Below are positions 1-9,737 of a stretch of DNA of 64,000 bases, piece after piece (the first letter of the stretch is position 1; every line of letters begins with the position of its first letter). The DNA lies in assembly GCA_944386385.1 (NCBI GenBank), contig CALXAV010000007.1, forward strand, positions 1-64,000, read 5' to 3'. Source of the DNA: an uncultured Clostridia bacterium (GTDB taxonomy: Bacteria; Bacillota; Clostridia; TANB77; CAG-508). A program made the position numbers and the translations under genes. Below the pieces are notes generated by a model. That model did no database searches. It saw only the letters and a list, made by a program, of their open reading frames with translations, and was not told the origin of the DNA.

Positions 1-25
1 TTTAAATCTCTCTTTCTTCTTACTC

Positions 26-109
26 TGGTGCGGATGAAGGGACTTGAACCCCCACGCCATAGGCACTGGTTCCTAAGACCAGCGCGTCTACCAGTTCCGC
101 CACATCCGC
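26..109 (-). tRNA. tRNA-Leu (anticodon UAG), CCA encoded
   Basis: A class II tRNA with long variable arm. The acceptor stem GCGGATG pairs with CATCCGC, the anticodon loop reads CTTAGGA (anticodon TAG), and the T arm GGGGGTTCAAGTCCC is canonical. The 3' CCA is present in the DNA (26-28). It reads CUA and related Leu codons. Confidence 0.95.
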
Positions 110-175
110 ATATAAAAAATATTTAACTGACAATAATTATATTAGCACAAAACTCCTTGTCTTGTCAAGTCATTT

Positions 176-367
176 TTAAAAATTAAAATATAAAATAAGT
201 CCACCTATTATAGCTATCAAAAAACCTAATATTTTTAGTCCACTAGAACCTTCATTTTGGTCTCCAAAACCAAAAAATTTCTTTGTAATTATTCTTGCAT
301 CATATATTAAAATTACTCCTGCAAGCACCATAATAACTGCTATTAAAGTAATAATTGCTCTTAACAT
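176..367 (-). CDS. Small two-helix membrane protein, function unknown
   Basis: The product is 63 residues. Residues about 3-24 and 44-62 are hydrophobic and probably span the membrane. The middle (ARIITKKFFGFGDQNE) is polar and probably faces the cytoplasm. The start ATG has an AAGGATG ribosome binding site about 7 bases upstream. I do not recognise the family. It stands alone between tRNA-Leu and the composite repeat downstream of recG, so the context gives no functional hint. It is accepted as real because of the clear start and the membrane topology. Confidence 0.6.
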   Translation of the reverse strand: MLRAIITLIAVIMVLAGVILIYDARIITKKFFGFGDQNEGSSGLKILGFLIAIIGGLILYFNF

Positions 368-470
368 TTTATCTACATCCTTTTTTATTTCTTCTATATA
401 AATATACTATTTTCCTTATAAAAAGTCAATAACCGATAATATCTTGCAAATATTTTTAACCAAAAATATA

Positions 471-558
471 AGTAAGTTTTTAGATTAGGTATTTTGTGTA
501 GGGGAAATTAAGGGGTAACAAAATACCGGTAAGCGTAGCTTAAATCTAAAAACTTACT
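471..558. repeat. Dispersed structured element, copy A
   Basis: An 88-bp imperfect palindrome. The outer arms (471-486 and 543-558) contain AAGTTTTTAGATT and its complement. Inside are an inner stem (GGTATTTTGT with ACAAAATACC) and a short AAGC/GCTT hairpin. A second copy lies at 49303-49391 with paired base changes in both stems (T-A to C-G), so the fold is conserved. Both copies are followed by a GACCCCGTCCC hairpin in the same orientation. It fills most of the 368-663 gap, where no gene is seen. Confidence 0.75.
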
Positions 559-607
559 ACAATCCCCTAATAGCAAACATTTCTATAAAAATATTCTTTA
601 AACCTGC

Positions 608-640
608 TGCTGTTTTTTGACCCCGTCCCAAAAAACAGCA
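608..640. repeat. REP-like hairpin with CCCCGTCC loop, copy 1
   Basis: A 12-bp perfect stem (TGCTGTTTTTTG / CAAAAAACAGCA) encloses the loop ACCCCGTCC. The same loop recurs at 35498, 35580, 49413 and 61053 with stems of different sequence. It sits at the 3' end of recG and could also serve as a transcript end. Confidence 0.75.
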
Positions 641-663
641 AGGAACAAGAAAAAAAGCATTTT

Positions 664-2710
664 TTATATTTCAATTCTTTTTGTAAATTTGTCTTTTATT
701 AAATCTTTTAATAGTTTATTTTCCGGCTTTTCTAATTTTGGATCATCTAGTAATATCTTCATTGCAACACTTTGAACCATTTTTAACATATCAACATCTT
801 CAAATAAATTTGCAATCTTAAATTCTGGAAGTCCATGTTGCATTGTTCCAAAGAAGTCTCCTGAGCCCCTTAATTCTAAATCTTTTTCTGATATTACAAA
901 TCCATCGTTTGTTTCGCACATTACTTTCATTCTTTTACGTACAGTATCACTTTTTCCTTCGAATTTTAGAATACAATATGATTGATAGTCTCCTCTTCCT
1001 ACTCTCCCTCTTAATTGGTGAAGTTGTGCTAATCCAAATCTTTCTGCATTTTCTATTACCATTATATTACTATTTGGAACATCAACTCCAACCTCTATTA
1101 CTGTCGTAGATATTAATATATCAATCTCATGATTTTTAAATCTTTCCATTATACTGTCTTTATCTTTTTGTTTCATCTTACCATGTATGTATTCAACTCT
1201 ATACTCAGGAAATACTTCTTTACTATAAGTTTCATAAATCTTTTCTACAGATTTTAAATCCATTTCTTCATTTTCTTCAACTAGCGGACATACAATATAT
1301 GCTTGTCTTCCTTCTTCTATTTGTTTTTTTATAAAAGCATTTACTCTATCTGTCATATTTTTATTTACTGCAAATGTTTCTATCTTCTTTCTATTTGGTG
1401 GTAATTCATCAATTATTGATATATCCAAATCACCATATAATATTAATGCTAAAGTTCTTGGTATTGGTGTTGCTGTCATTACTAATACATCAGGATTTTC
1501 ACCCTTTTCTGCAATTTTAGTTCTTTGTTTTACTCCAAATCTATGTTGCTCATCTGTTACAACTAGTCCTAAGTTTTTAAATACTACATTGTCTTCTATT
1601 AATGCATGTGTTCCGATTAAAATATCTATTTCACCGTTTTTTAATCTCTCTAATATATCTTCTTTTTTCTTTTTTGTTATCCCTGATATTAATAACTCAC
1701 ATCTAATACCTAAGTTTTCTAAAATACCTTTAAAGTTCTCTAAGTGCTGAGTTGCTAAAATTGCAGTTGGCGCCATAATTGCCGCTTGATATCCTGATTT
1801 TACGGCTTTATATGCAGCACACATTGCAACAACAGTTTTTCCTGAACCTACATCTCCTTGTAGTAATCTATTCATATTCTTAGTACTTTCCATATCGCTA
1901 TCAATTTCTTCCAATACTCTTAACTGTGCTTTCGTTAATTTAAAAGGTAAAGTATTTATTACATCTGACATTTTAGCATCTTTTGAAAACTCTATTCCTT
2001 TTATATCATTACTATAGCTATTTTTTAATTCTAAAAGCGCAAGTTGTACTGATAATAATTCTTCAAATACTAATCTATTTCTTGCAATATTAAAATCTTT
2101 AAATTCATCTGGAAAATGAATATTTTTAGTCGCATTATTTATATCTTCTAATTTATATTCTTTTAATAAATAATCTGGTAGAGTTTCTGGTAAGTTGCCA
2201 TATACTTCCTTTATTCCCGCTTCCATAATCTTTCTTAATTGATTTTGAGAAAGATTATACGTTAGTGGATATATTGGAATAATTCTACCTGTATTTTGCG
2301 TTTTTTCTTCTGTATCAAATACAGGTGAATTAAATGTTACTTTTCCTGATTTTTTATTTACCTTTCCAAAGAACTTATATTTATGTCCAACAACGAACTT
2401 ATCTTTTAAATATGGTTGGTTAAACCATGTAATTAAAGCTGAATCAGTTTCATCTCTAACAAGCAGTCTTTGCATAGTTTTTCCTTTTAATCTAATATTG
2501 TTTAATCTACTACAAACAACCGCTTCTACTAAAACTTCTTCACCATCTTCGCAATCGCAAAGGTATTTTGGTTTACTTCTATCCTCATATGTTCTTGGAT
2601 AATATGTAATTAAATCTTTTAGAGTAAATATTCCGAAGTTTATTTAAAAGTAGAACTCTACTAGGTCCTACTCCTTTTATATATTTTACATCTTTATTTA
2701 AATCTATCAT
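664..2710 (-). CDS. recG: ATP-dependent DNA helicase RecG, needs +1 shift at CGGA codon 26
   Basis: RecG remodels stalled replication forks and branched DNA. The uninterrupted downstream frame shows the wedge/OB region, Walker A GDVGSGKT, the DEQH box (TDEQHRFG), MTATPIPRT, and the helicase C domain ending in the QLRGRVGRG motif. Taken alone it would start at 2475 inside the OB domain with no good ribosome binding site. The real start is the ATG at 2710, after AAGGAG. It encodes MIDLNKDVKYIKGVGPSRV and then CTT CGGA ATA. Omitting the C at plus position 2635 gives KLGIFTLKDLI, the family consensus, and about 681 residues, the normal RecG length. Without the shift, translation stops 17 codons later. 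Either frameshifting or a sequencing error explains the break; the first is favoured by the four other CGGA sites in the window. Confidence 0.9.
2632..2635 (-). other. CGGA +1 frameshift site in recG
   Basis: The minus-strand context is AAA CTT CGGA ATA TTT. The zero frame reads CGG as codon 26 and ends at TGA; the +1 frame continues through the whole helicase. Family alignment from memory (KLGI.T..DL) expects Gly here. Confidence 0.8.
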
Positions 2711-2773
2711 CTAAAACTCCTTTTATATTTAAGGATATTTCTATATCTTATATCTCGTTTTATATCTTATTTT

Positions 2774-3479
2774 TTATACTATTTTTATTAGTTTGAAATC
2801 TACTCCATCTGCACTAACTAATTTGAAGTTGATTCCAAAATGTTCTCCTTCTACCGCTTCTTTTATGGATGTACTATGTAAATGTCCATAATAACATCTT
2901 TTTATATTATATTTTTTCAATATTCTTAGCATATCATTTAATTCATTATTAATAAGAGTAGATTTTGTGATTGGTGGATAATGAGTAAATGCAATAAATT
3001 CTTTATCTTCTCCATATTTATTTATTCCATCTTGAATAGACAATTCTAATCTTATAGCTTCTCTTTTAAATAATCTTATGTCTTCCGAATCTTCTGTCAT
3101 ACTCCACCCTCTTGCTCCTACAATTACTTTTCCTTCAAATTCATAAGAATTATTATAAAGAAAATCTATATCATTAAAATCATTTTCTTTTAAGAATTCT
3201 CTCATTTTATTTAAAGTACTCCACCAATAGTCATGATTACCTTTAAGTAACAATTTCTTTCCTGGCAAGCTATTTAAATATTTAAAATCTTCATCTGTAT
3301 CTTTTAAATAAGTTGCCCAAGAGAAATCTCCTGGCAATATTACCAAATCATCTTCATCTACTTTTTCTAGCCAATCTTTTTTTATTTTTTCTTCATGTCC
3401 ACTCCAGTTTTCTCCAAATATACTCATTGGCTTATTTTCTTTAAAAGATAAATGTAAATCTCCGAATTGTATATATCAT
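2774..3479 (-). CDS. Calcineurin-like metallophosphoesterase, needs +1 shift at CGGA codon 6
   Basis: The product belongs to the metallophosphoesterase superfamily. Visible metal-site motifs are LPGDFSW, KGNHDYWW, THYPP and GHLH. The first motif, which should read (I)GDLHLS, is only found by starting at the ATG at 3479. That ATG follows AGGAGAG and lies 5 bases after the stop of the upstream gene. Its reading is ATG ATA TAT ACA ATT CGGA GAT TTA CAT: dropping one C gives MIYTIGDLHLSFKENKPMSI, about 234 residues. Without the shift the ribosome stops 7 codons further. The shorter reading from 3427 lacks the Asp-x-His metal ligands, so the full form is more credible. The substrate is unknown. Confidence 0.85.
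3461..3464 (-). other. CGGA +1 frameshift site in the phosphoesterase gene
   Basis: The context is ACA ATT CGGA GAT TTA. It is codon 6. The +1 frame restores the conserved GDLH motif, whose Asp and His are metal ligands in this family. Confidence 0.8.
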
Positions 3480-3484
3480 CTATA

Positions 3485-3886
3485 CTACTCTCCTAATAAT
3501 TCATTTCTTTGTTCTTTTACATCTTCACTTAATTTCTTTCCACAAAAATTACAACGGTCTAACTCTTTTGCACACTTATCACATATATCTGCTCTCATTC
3601 CTGAATCTTCAAACTCAGCACCACAAATGCTACAAGTATGTTGTACCAAATCTCTTGTTGCCATGTGTAATACAGAATCACAATATTCTTCTCCAAATAT
3701 TTCTTTGGCTTTTGCTTCTTTATTATTTCTTCTAGTAAAACTAAATACCATTACTCCTGCAACAACTACTATAATAATTCCTATTATAAGAATTAGCCAT
3801 TTCTTATAAAAACCTTTTTTATAATTTGTATCCTCTTCTTGTTTTTCTTCTTTTATTTCTTTTTCTTTGTTTTCTTCCTCTTTCAT
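3485..3886 (-). CDS. Membrane-anchored zinc-ribbon protein, function unknown
   Basis: The product is 133 residues. Residues 1-25 are rich in Glu and Lys, residues about 30-50 form one membrane segment, and the C-terminal half holds three CxxC pairs (CSICG, CDKC, CNFCGKKL) that probably bind zinc. The membrane segment implies that the zinc domain may lie outside the cytoplasm. It sits between tsaD (stop 16 bases upstream) and the phosphoesterase (start 5 bases downstream), so the three are probably co-transcribed. I do not recognise a named family. Confidence 0.7.
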   Translation of the reverse strand: MKEEENKEKEIKEEKQEEDTNYKKGFYKKWLILIIGIIIVVVAGVMVFSFTRRNNKEAKAKEIFGEEYCDSVLHMATRDLVQHTCSICGAEFEDSGMRADICDKCAKELDRCNFCGKKLSEDVKEQRNELLGE

Positions 3887-3901
3887 TTTCTTATCCTTTC
3901 T

Positions 3902-4901
3902 TTAGTTTATTTTTAAATTTGGTACAGCATTTAATTCTAGCCCATCTCTTTTTCCACTCATAAAATTATAGTATCCTGCTGATGCTATCATTGCTGCATT
4001 ATCTGTACATAGTTTTAAGTCTGGCATATATACTTTTATTCCTTCTTGTTCTAATTCTGAAAAAGCCTCTCTTACATATGAATTTGCAGATACTCCTCCT
4101 GCTAAACTAATTTTTTTCAAGCCTGTTTTTTCTACTGCTCTTTTTACATGTTCCATTAAAGTATCTGTTACGTTTTTTTCAAAACTTGCACATAAATCAG
4201 CTTTATTTATATCTGGATTTTTATGATGTAAATTTATTACTGCTGTTTTTATTCCACTAAAACTAAAATCTAAAGTTTCTTCAGAAAAATGAGTTTTTGG
4301 AAGTTCTATATTAGGCTTGCCTTCTTTAGCTAGCTTGTCTACTTTTGGTCCTCCTGGGTACCCTAGTCCTACTACTCTTGCAACCTTATCAAATGCTTCT
4401 CCTATTGCATCGTCTCTTGTTTTTCCTAGAACTTCAAATTCTGTGTAATTTTTTACATGTATTATTTGAGTATTTCCACCTGACATCATTACACATAAAA
4501 ATGGTGGTTCTAATTCTTTATAAGTTAAATAATTGGCTGCAATATGTCCTTCTATATGATTTACTCCAACTAATGGAATATTATTTGCAAAAGAAATCGC
4601 TTTTGCATAAGATAATCCAACAAGCAATGCTCCTACTAAACCTGGTCCATATGTTGGTGTTATTGCACTAATTTCAGACAATTCTACATTTGCATCATGC
4701 ATAGCTTTTTTATAGACTCTAGATATTGCCTCTATATGATTTCTTGATGCTATTTCTGGAACTACTCCTCCATATTTTTCATGTATAGGTATTTGTGTAT
4801 CTATTACATTTGATAGAATTTCTCTACCATTTCTTACTATTGCAACTGATGTTTCATCACAACTTGATTCAATTCCGCATTGTTAAAATGTCTTTACTCA
4901 T
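3902..4901 (-). CDS. tsaD: tRNA t6A37 threonylcarbamoyltransferase TsaD, needs +1 shift at CGGA codon 9
   Basis: TsaD transfers threonylcarbamoyl to A37 of ANN-decoding tRNAs, with TsaB, TsaC and TsaE. The long frame carries the HIEGH metal motif ([12 protein letters not shown]), [23 protein letters not shown] and [11 protein letters not shown]. Its first ATG would be at 4702 and would lose about 66 residues of the ATPase fold. The ATG at 4901, behind AGAGGAGAAAG, reads MSKDILTM then CGGA then [13 protein letters not shown]. Omitting one C gives [10 protein letters not shown], matching the nearly invariant LGIETSCDET. The full length is then 332, normal for the family. Without the shift the frame stops two codons on (CGG AAT TGA). 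Confidence 0.92.
4874..4877 (-). other. CGGA +1 frameshift site in tsaD
   Basis: The context is ACA ATG CGGA ATT GAA. It is codon 9. The restored residue is the Gly of the almost invariant GIE(T/S)SCDET motif, which argues that CGGA yields Gly rather than Arg. The preceding ATG cannot re-pair on TGC, so simple P-site slippage does not fit this site. Confidence 0.82.
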
Positions 4902-4963
4902 TTTTCTTTCTCCTCTTAATACTAAAAGGCTTTAAATACCAAAGTATTCAAAACCTAAAAATT

Positions 4964-5728
4964 TTACAATATAAAACTACATATATTCATTATCCATGTT
5001 GCAAGCCAAGATATTGCAGGTGATATAATTCTTCCTGCTAATCCTGATATCCATAATACTATAAATATAAGATAAAATATTTGCTCATTATTTATAAACC
5101 ATTGTTTAGCCTTATATGGTAAAAATGGCATAATTATTTTTGAACCATCTAATGGTGGTAATGGTATTAAGTTAAATATACCTAAACCTACATTTATAGT
5201 TACTACTGAAATTAAAATATTAAATATAACTTCTAATGTTGTATTTGTTGCACTCATATATATACCAAAATCTGTTACAGATATTGTTACATTTGTTATA
5301 TTTGCTACAACAAATGTAATAATTGCAAATACAAATGCCAGTATTATATTCATTATAGGTCCTGCTGCTGATACTATTGCTTCGCCCTTTTCCATTGAAA
5401 TTTTTCTAGTATAATTACTTGGATTTACATGTACCGGTTTTCCCCAACCAATACCAAGAAACACAAGCATTAATGTACCTATAGGGTCTAAATGTGCAAA
5501 TGGATTTAAACTTAGTCTTCCTTCCATTTTTGCTGTATTATCTCCTAATTTATATGCAGCAAATCCATGTGCAAACTCATGGAATGTTATTGCGATTAGT
5601 ACCCCTGGCAACCCATATAATATTGAAAGTAATGCTCCTGGGCTAGTCATTAAGTTAGTTAATGAAATTACAACTAATATTGCAAGTACTATGTAAAGTA
5701 CTCTTTTATCATATGAAAAATTAAACAT
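4964..5728 (-). CDS. Site-2-protease family (M50) membrane metalloprotease
   Basis: The product is 254 residues with about six hydrophobic segments. The zinc motif HEFAHG lies near residue 49 (ITFHEFAHGFAAYKLGD), and the second conserved element NLIPLPPLDGSKI lies near residue 190. This architecture is that of the short M50B/YwhC-like peptidases that cut in or near the membrane. The substrate is unknown. It sits between tsaD and lysS on the same strand. A GGAGAG ribosome binding site precedes the ATG. All expected catalytic residues are present. Confidence 0.85.
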   Translation of the reverse strand: MFNFSYDKRVLYIVLAILVVISLTNLMTSPGALLSILYGLPGVLIAITFHEFAHGFAAYKLGDNTAKMEGRLSLNPFAHLDPIGTLMLVFLGIGWGKPVHVNPSNYTRKISMEKGEAIVSAAGPIMNIILAFVFAIITFVVANITNVTISVTDFGIYMSATNTTLEVIFNILISVVTINVGLGIFNLIPLPPLDGSKIIMPFLPYKAKQWFINNEQIFYLIFIVLWISGLAGRIISPAISWLATWIMNICSFIL

Positions 5729-5766
5729 ATTCTCTCCTTTGTTATCCCCTTATATATTTATAAAAA

Positions 5767-7263
5767 TTAGTTAAGTGGCTTCATTGTTGGGAATAATAAT
5801 ACATCTCTTATTGATGCTGAATCTGTTAAAAGCATTACTAATCTGTCTATTCCTATTCCTTCTCCTCCTGTTGGTGGTAATCCATATTCAAGAGCATTAA
5901 TGAAGTCTTCGTCCATCATTCCAGCTTCATCATCACCATTTTCTCTTGCTCTTATTTCCTCTTTAAATCTCTCATATTGGTCAATTGGGTCGTTTAATTC
6001 TGAGAATGCATTTCCATATTCACGTCCGCCAATAAATGCTTCAAATCTTTGTGTTAAACGAGGATCTTCTTTACATTTTTTAGCAAGTGGTGATATTTCT
6101 ATTGGATAGTCATAAATAAATGTTGGTTGTACTAATGTTTTTTCTACATATTCATCAAAGAATAAGCTAATTACATTTCCTCTTGTTTCTTTTCCATTTG
6201 GAATTTCTATATTTCTTTCTTTTGCTAAAGCCACAGCTTCCTCATCTGTATTAATAGTATTAAAGTCAACTCCTGTTACTTCTTTTATACTATCTATCAT
6301 ACTGATTCTTTTCCATTTTCCACCTAATTCTATTTCTGTTCCTTGATATGTTATTTTAGTTGTTCCACAAACTTTCATGCTACACCTTTGGAATATTTCT
6401 TCTGTTATATCCATCATATCATGATAATCTTGATATGCTGAATAGAACTCAATAGAAGTAAATTCTGGATTATGTCTAATATCCATACCTTCATTTCTAA
6501 ATATTCTTCCTATTTCATATACTTTATCATATCCACCAACTATTAATCTTTTTAAGTTTAATTCTGTTGCTATTCTTAAATACATATCTATATCTAATGT
6601 ATTATGGTGTGTTATAAATGGTCTTGCTGTTGCTCCACCTGATATTGTATTTAATATTGGTGTTTCTACTTCTAAGTATCCTTTTTCATTTAAGATATTT
6701 CTTATTTCATTTATTATTTGAGTTCTTTTTATAAATGTTTCTTTTACTTCTGGATTCATTATTAAATCTACATATCTTTGTCTATATCTTAAATCAACAT
6801 CTTTTAATCCATGGAATTTTTCAGGAAGTGGTCTTAATGATTTAGAAAGTAATGTTACTTCTTTTGCATGAACAGATATTTCTTCTGTTCTTGTTTTAAA
6901 CACAAAACCTGTAATTCCAATTATATCTCCTATATCATAGCTTTTAAATGCTTTATAGCTTTCTTCTCCTAAGTCATTTATACTTACATAACTTTGGATT
7001 TTTCCATCACTATCTTGTATAGTACAGAATGATGCTTTTCCCATTATTCTTTTTGCTATTATTCTTCCTGCTACTGTTACATCTTTTTCTTCAAATTTCT
7101 CATAATTTGCTTTTATTTCTCCTGCTGTATTTGTTCTATTAAATTTTGTTATTTGATATGGATCTTTTCCTTCTTTTTGTAATTCAGCTAATTTTTCTCT
7201 TCTTATTTGCATTAAACGATTCATGTCTAATTCTTCTGTTTGATTATTATTATTTTCTGACAT
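5767..7263 (-). CDS. lysS: Lysyl-tRNA synthetase, class II
   Basis: LysRS charges tRNA-Lys using ATP. The 498 residues match the bacterial class II enzyme: an N-terminal OB anticodon-binding domain (about 60-160), motif 2 ([20 protein letters not shown]) and motif 3 near the C terminus ([16 protein letters not shown]). The ATG follows AGGAGAG. It reads through without interruption, so it is a good control for the frameshift genes nearby. It is downstream of the prepilin genes and separated from them by a terminator. Confidence 0.97.
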   Translation of the reverse strand: MSENNNNQTEELDMNRLMQIRREKLAELQKEGKDPYQITKFNRTNTAGEIKANYEKFEEKDVTVAGRIIAKRIMGKASFCTIQDSDGKIQSYVSINDLGEESYKAFKSYDIGDIIGITGFVFKTRTEEISVHAKEVTLLSKSLRPLPEKFHGLKDVDLRYRQRYVDLIMNPEVKETFIKRTQIINEIRNILNEKGYLEVETPILNTISGGATARPFITHHNTLDIDMYLRIATELNLKRLIVGGYDKVYEIGRIFRNEGMDIRHNPEFTSIEFYSAYQDYHDMMDITEEIFQRCSMKVCGTTKITYQGTEIELGGKWKRISMIDSIKEVTGVDFNTINTDEEAVALAKERNIEIPNGKETRGNVISLFFDEYVEKTLVQPTFIYDYPIEISPLAKKCKEDPRLTQRFEAFIGGREYGNAFSELNDPIDQYERFKEEIRARENGDDEAGMMDEDFINALEYGLPPTGGEGIGIDRLVMLLTDSASIRDVLLFPTMKPLN

Positions 7264-7325
7264 AATATCTCTCCTTTTCTCATAACTTACCTTGCTATTA
7301 TACCTTATTTTTCCATAAAAGTAAA

Positions 7326-7363
7326 GAAGAACTAATAGTTTTTATTAATTAGTTCTTCTTTTT
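7326..7363 (-). terminator. Terminator downstream of prepilin gene 1
   Basis: The stem AGAAGAACTAAT / ATTAGTTCTTCT lies just after the stop of the gene at 7377. Related stems follow the next two paralogues, so the terminator was copied with the gene. Confidence 0.7.
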
Positions 7364-7376
7364 TCAATATAAAATT

Positions 7377-9737
7377 CTAAAGTGCTACAAGTACTGGACG
7401 GAAACCATGTGTATAATATCCTTGACCTTCTGCACGATGAAAAGCAAAGAAACCAGATGATGAATTGCCAAAACAACTTCCCCCCTTCATTGAGAAAACC
7501 ACATGTCCTCCATAAAAATAAGAAAATTCTTTATTCCAAGAACTACTTTCAATACCATTAGTCGATGTTTCTCTAATCGCATCTCCAAATATTTTTGTAT
7601 TCACAAGATAATTTACCCTTTCTGATTCAACGTAATCTTCATAACTACCAGTATCCTTTTCACTATCATACGGATATACCGTAACATATTTTGTGCTTAT
7701 ATCTCCATTTACTATTAAACTTTCTCCATATTTTTCTAAGTTACCGTTTCCATTGTTTATATATGCTGCTGTTCTTTCCCAAACTCCTCCACTCAAATCA
7801 TATACTCCATACATGTTTAATGTTGAGCTTGCTTTTTGTCCTTCTTCTTGGTCCCATGCATATATTCCATTATTTGCAGTATTTCCACTTCTTTTATTTA
7901 TATTTTCCAAATCAGTTAATGTTATTATTTTTTGTTCAGCTTCCTTTTTTCCTGTCGTTAAACCTGTTACTCCATATATACTTTGTATATTATTATTTAC
8001 ATTTATATTATTCATATATGGTTCAATTTTATTTGTCCCATACTTACTCCAAGATAAATATGCTACTGCTCCCCACTCACTATTTTTCATCATATGACTA
8101 TCAGCACTCGAACTATTTAAGCCATATATATTTCCATCATCTGTCAACGCCCTAGAAATATTATATATATCATTACTAGTTATATAATTCATTGTATATG
8201 TTAATGCCCTGAATGTCGGATATTTTATCGATGTTGTATTTTTTCCATATATTCCATCTAACCAATTTCTAGCTGTTGCAGTGGTTGTTGTCTCTCCGTT
8301 TGGATTTGATGCTCCTGTTTCTACATTCGCTATACTAGCCATATCTTGACTATAATTCACATTACTTGCTACTACTTCTGTGTCATTATTTCCACTAGGA
8401 TATCCTGCTTCAAACTTTGCTACCCATATTCCTGTTAGCTCTTTATCCCAACCTCCGTTTGCATAATCTAGGTTTGTTTCATCTGTAAATGCTGGGTGTA
8501 CATAGTAATCACTTGTTGTGTCTACTATCTCATCTTTTGATGTTGCTCTTTTTGCTGTTTGTATATTTCCACCATTATCATAATATTGGTCTGTATCTCC
8601 TATTAGGAATTTTACATCTATAGTTCCACCCTTTGATTTATCGCTAGGGTCTTCATATGTTATTTTATATGCATATCTTGGTATCCATACCCACATGCTT
8701 CCATCTTCTGTTGTACTATTTGCCCATTTTTTATTTCCATAATCATACCATATGTTACTGTTAAATGCTGTATCTCCTAGTTTTATTGTCTCTCCTTTTG
8801 CATTTCCTTCTGGTAATTTAAATGTTGTCTCTGTCATTCCCTCTAGCATCTCTGGTGCATTTGCTTTTACTGCTTCTATTTGTTTCTCTTCTGATTCAAT
8901 ATTTCCATTTACTATCTTTACTGTATACATTCCTGGTTTGTCTACAAAGAAACTTAAATCTTCACTTGTTGACCAATAATCTTGTCCTTCTAATTTATAC
9001 TTTACTTCCCATTTATCAATATAACCTTTTGTGTATTCTATATTTGTTATTTTGATATTACTTTTTCCATTTGTCCAGTTATCACATGTCACTTCAAATG
9101 TTGGTCCGTTTTCATTTTTATCTTCATAGTCCACATTATATAATCCATTTGGTAATTGGTCTAATGTGTAATATGTTGTTCCTTCATATTCAAATCCTAA
9201 ATAACTTACTACGCTTCTTTTTTGTACGTTTACAAAAAATTCTTCTTCTACTCCATCTATTCCTAAGCTTTGTATAGTTTCTTGGTCGTAATACCTATAT
9301 CCCGTTTTGTCTGTTATTCCTGATGCCTCACTTGTAAATACCTTATCTGCTTGACTATCTAATTCTTTTCCTAAATTTAATACATCTTCACCATTACTAT
9401 ATCTATCGTATAAGTCATTTACTTCTGTTTGCATTACTTTCATTTCTGTTGTAAATCTATTCAATTTAGATTGCCTTATTATTCCTACTCCACTATATGT
9501 TGCAATAGATGCTAGTATTAATAACACCACTATTGTAACTATCAAACTTATTAATGTTATTCCTCTAACTTCACCTATTTCTAATTTTCTTTTACTTTTA
9601 AACTCACAAAAAGATAGCAACAACAGCCTGCTTAGCAGACTTTTATTACTATCCTCTTTATTATCTATTTTATTATTTTTTACTAATAACCTACTTGTGT
9701 GTGTGTGTGTGTGTGTGTACAGCCTCAAGGCTTTCAA
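7377..9737 (-). CDS. Prepilin-like surface protein 1 with FGE/C-lectin-like C terminus and (AC)n leader
   Basis: In the long frame a leader of about 60 residues contains THTHTHT from an AC repeat. A prepilin-type segment follows (GITLISLIVTIVVLLILAS), with Gly before Ile-Thr-Leu but no Glu at +5. Next come a coiled region, an Ig-like section (WEVKYKLEGQDYWSTSE) and a large C-terminal domain with SMWVWIPRYAYKI, GIWVAKFEAG, MKNSEWGAVAYLSWS, MYGVYDLSGGVWE, MKGGS and GFRPVL. The latter resemble formylglycine-generating-enzyme/C-type-lectin folds. The protein probably sits on a pilus or the envelope. The long frame can only begin at TTG (9737), without a ribosome binding site. The ATG at 9753, behind AGAGAGGT, is out of frame with it (see findings). 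Confidence 0.8.
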   Translation of the reverse strand: MKALRLYTHTHTHTSRLLVKNNKIDNKEDSNKSLLSRLLLLSFCEFKSKRKLEIGEVRGITLISLIVTIVVLLILASIATYSGVGIIRQSKLNRFTTEMKVMQTEVNDLYDRYSNGEDVLNLGKELDSQADKVFTSEASGITDKTGYRYYDQETIQSLGIDGVEEEFFVNVQKRSVVSYLGFEYEGTTYYTLDQLPNGLYNVDYEDKNENGPTFEVTCDNWTNGKSNIKITNIEYTKGYIDKWEVKYKLEGQDYWSTSEDLSFFVDKPGMYTVKIVNGNIESEEKQIEAVKANAPEMLEGMTETTFKLPEGNAKGETIKLGDTAFNSNIWYDYGNKKWANSTTEDGSMWVWIPRYAYKITYEDPSDKSKGGTIDVKFLIGDTDQYYDNGGNIQTAKRATSKDEIVDTTSDYYVHPAFTDETNLDYANGGWDKELTGIWVAKFEAGYPSGNNDTEVVASNVNYSQDMASIANVETGASNPNGETTTTATARNWLDGIYGKNTTSIKYPTFRALTYTMNYITSNDIYNISRALTDDGNIYGLNSSSADSHMMKNSEWGAVAYLSWSKYGTNKIEPYMNNINVNNNIQSIYGVTGLTTGKKEAEQKIITLTDLENINKRSGNTANNGIYAWDQEEGQKASSTLNMYGVYDLSGGVWERTAAYINNGNGNLEKYGESLIVNGDISTKYVTVYPYDSEKDTGSYEDYVESERVNYLVNTKIFGDAIRETSTNGIESSSWNKEFSYFYGGHVVFSMKGGSCFGNSSSGFFAFHRAEGQGYYTHGFRPVLVAL
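9696..9718. repeat. Dinucleotide tract (AC)11A in the leader of prepilin gene 1
   Basis: A 23-bp alternating tract lies between the ATG at 9753 and the prepilin segment. Its length sets the frame that joins them. Paralogues have (AC)14A and (AC)8A, differing by exactly three units. Confidence 0.9.

Noticed and set aside
2632..2635. Simple pseudogenes (recG, phosphoesterase, tsaD, sigK)
   Set aside because: The genes are essential or conserved, otherwise intact, and share one identical lesion type near the start. Decay would give varied lesions. Sequencing error stays possible and is listed as the main refutation.
7691..8155. Plus-strand open frames opposite the prepilin genes
   Set aside because: They are rich in Leu, Phe, His and Tyr, have no ribosome binding sites, and mirror the coding strand of the large genes.
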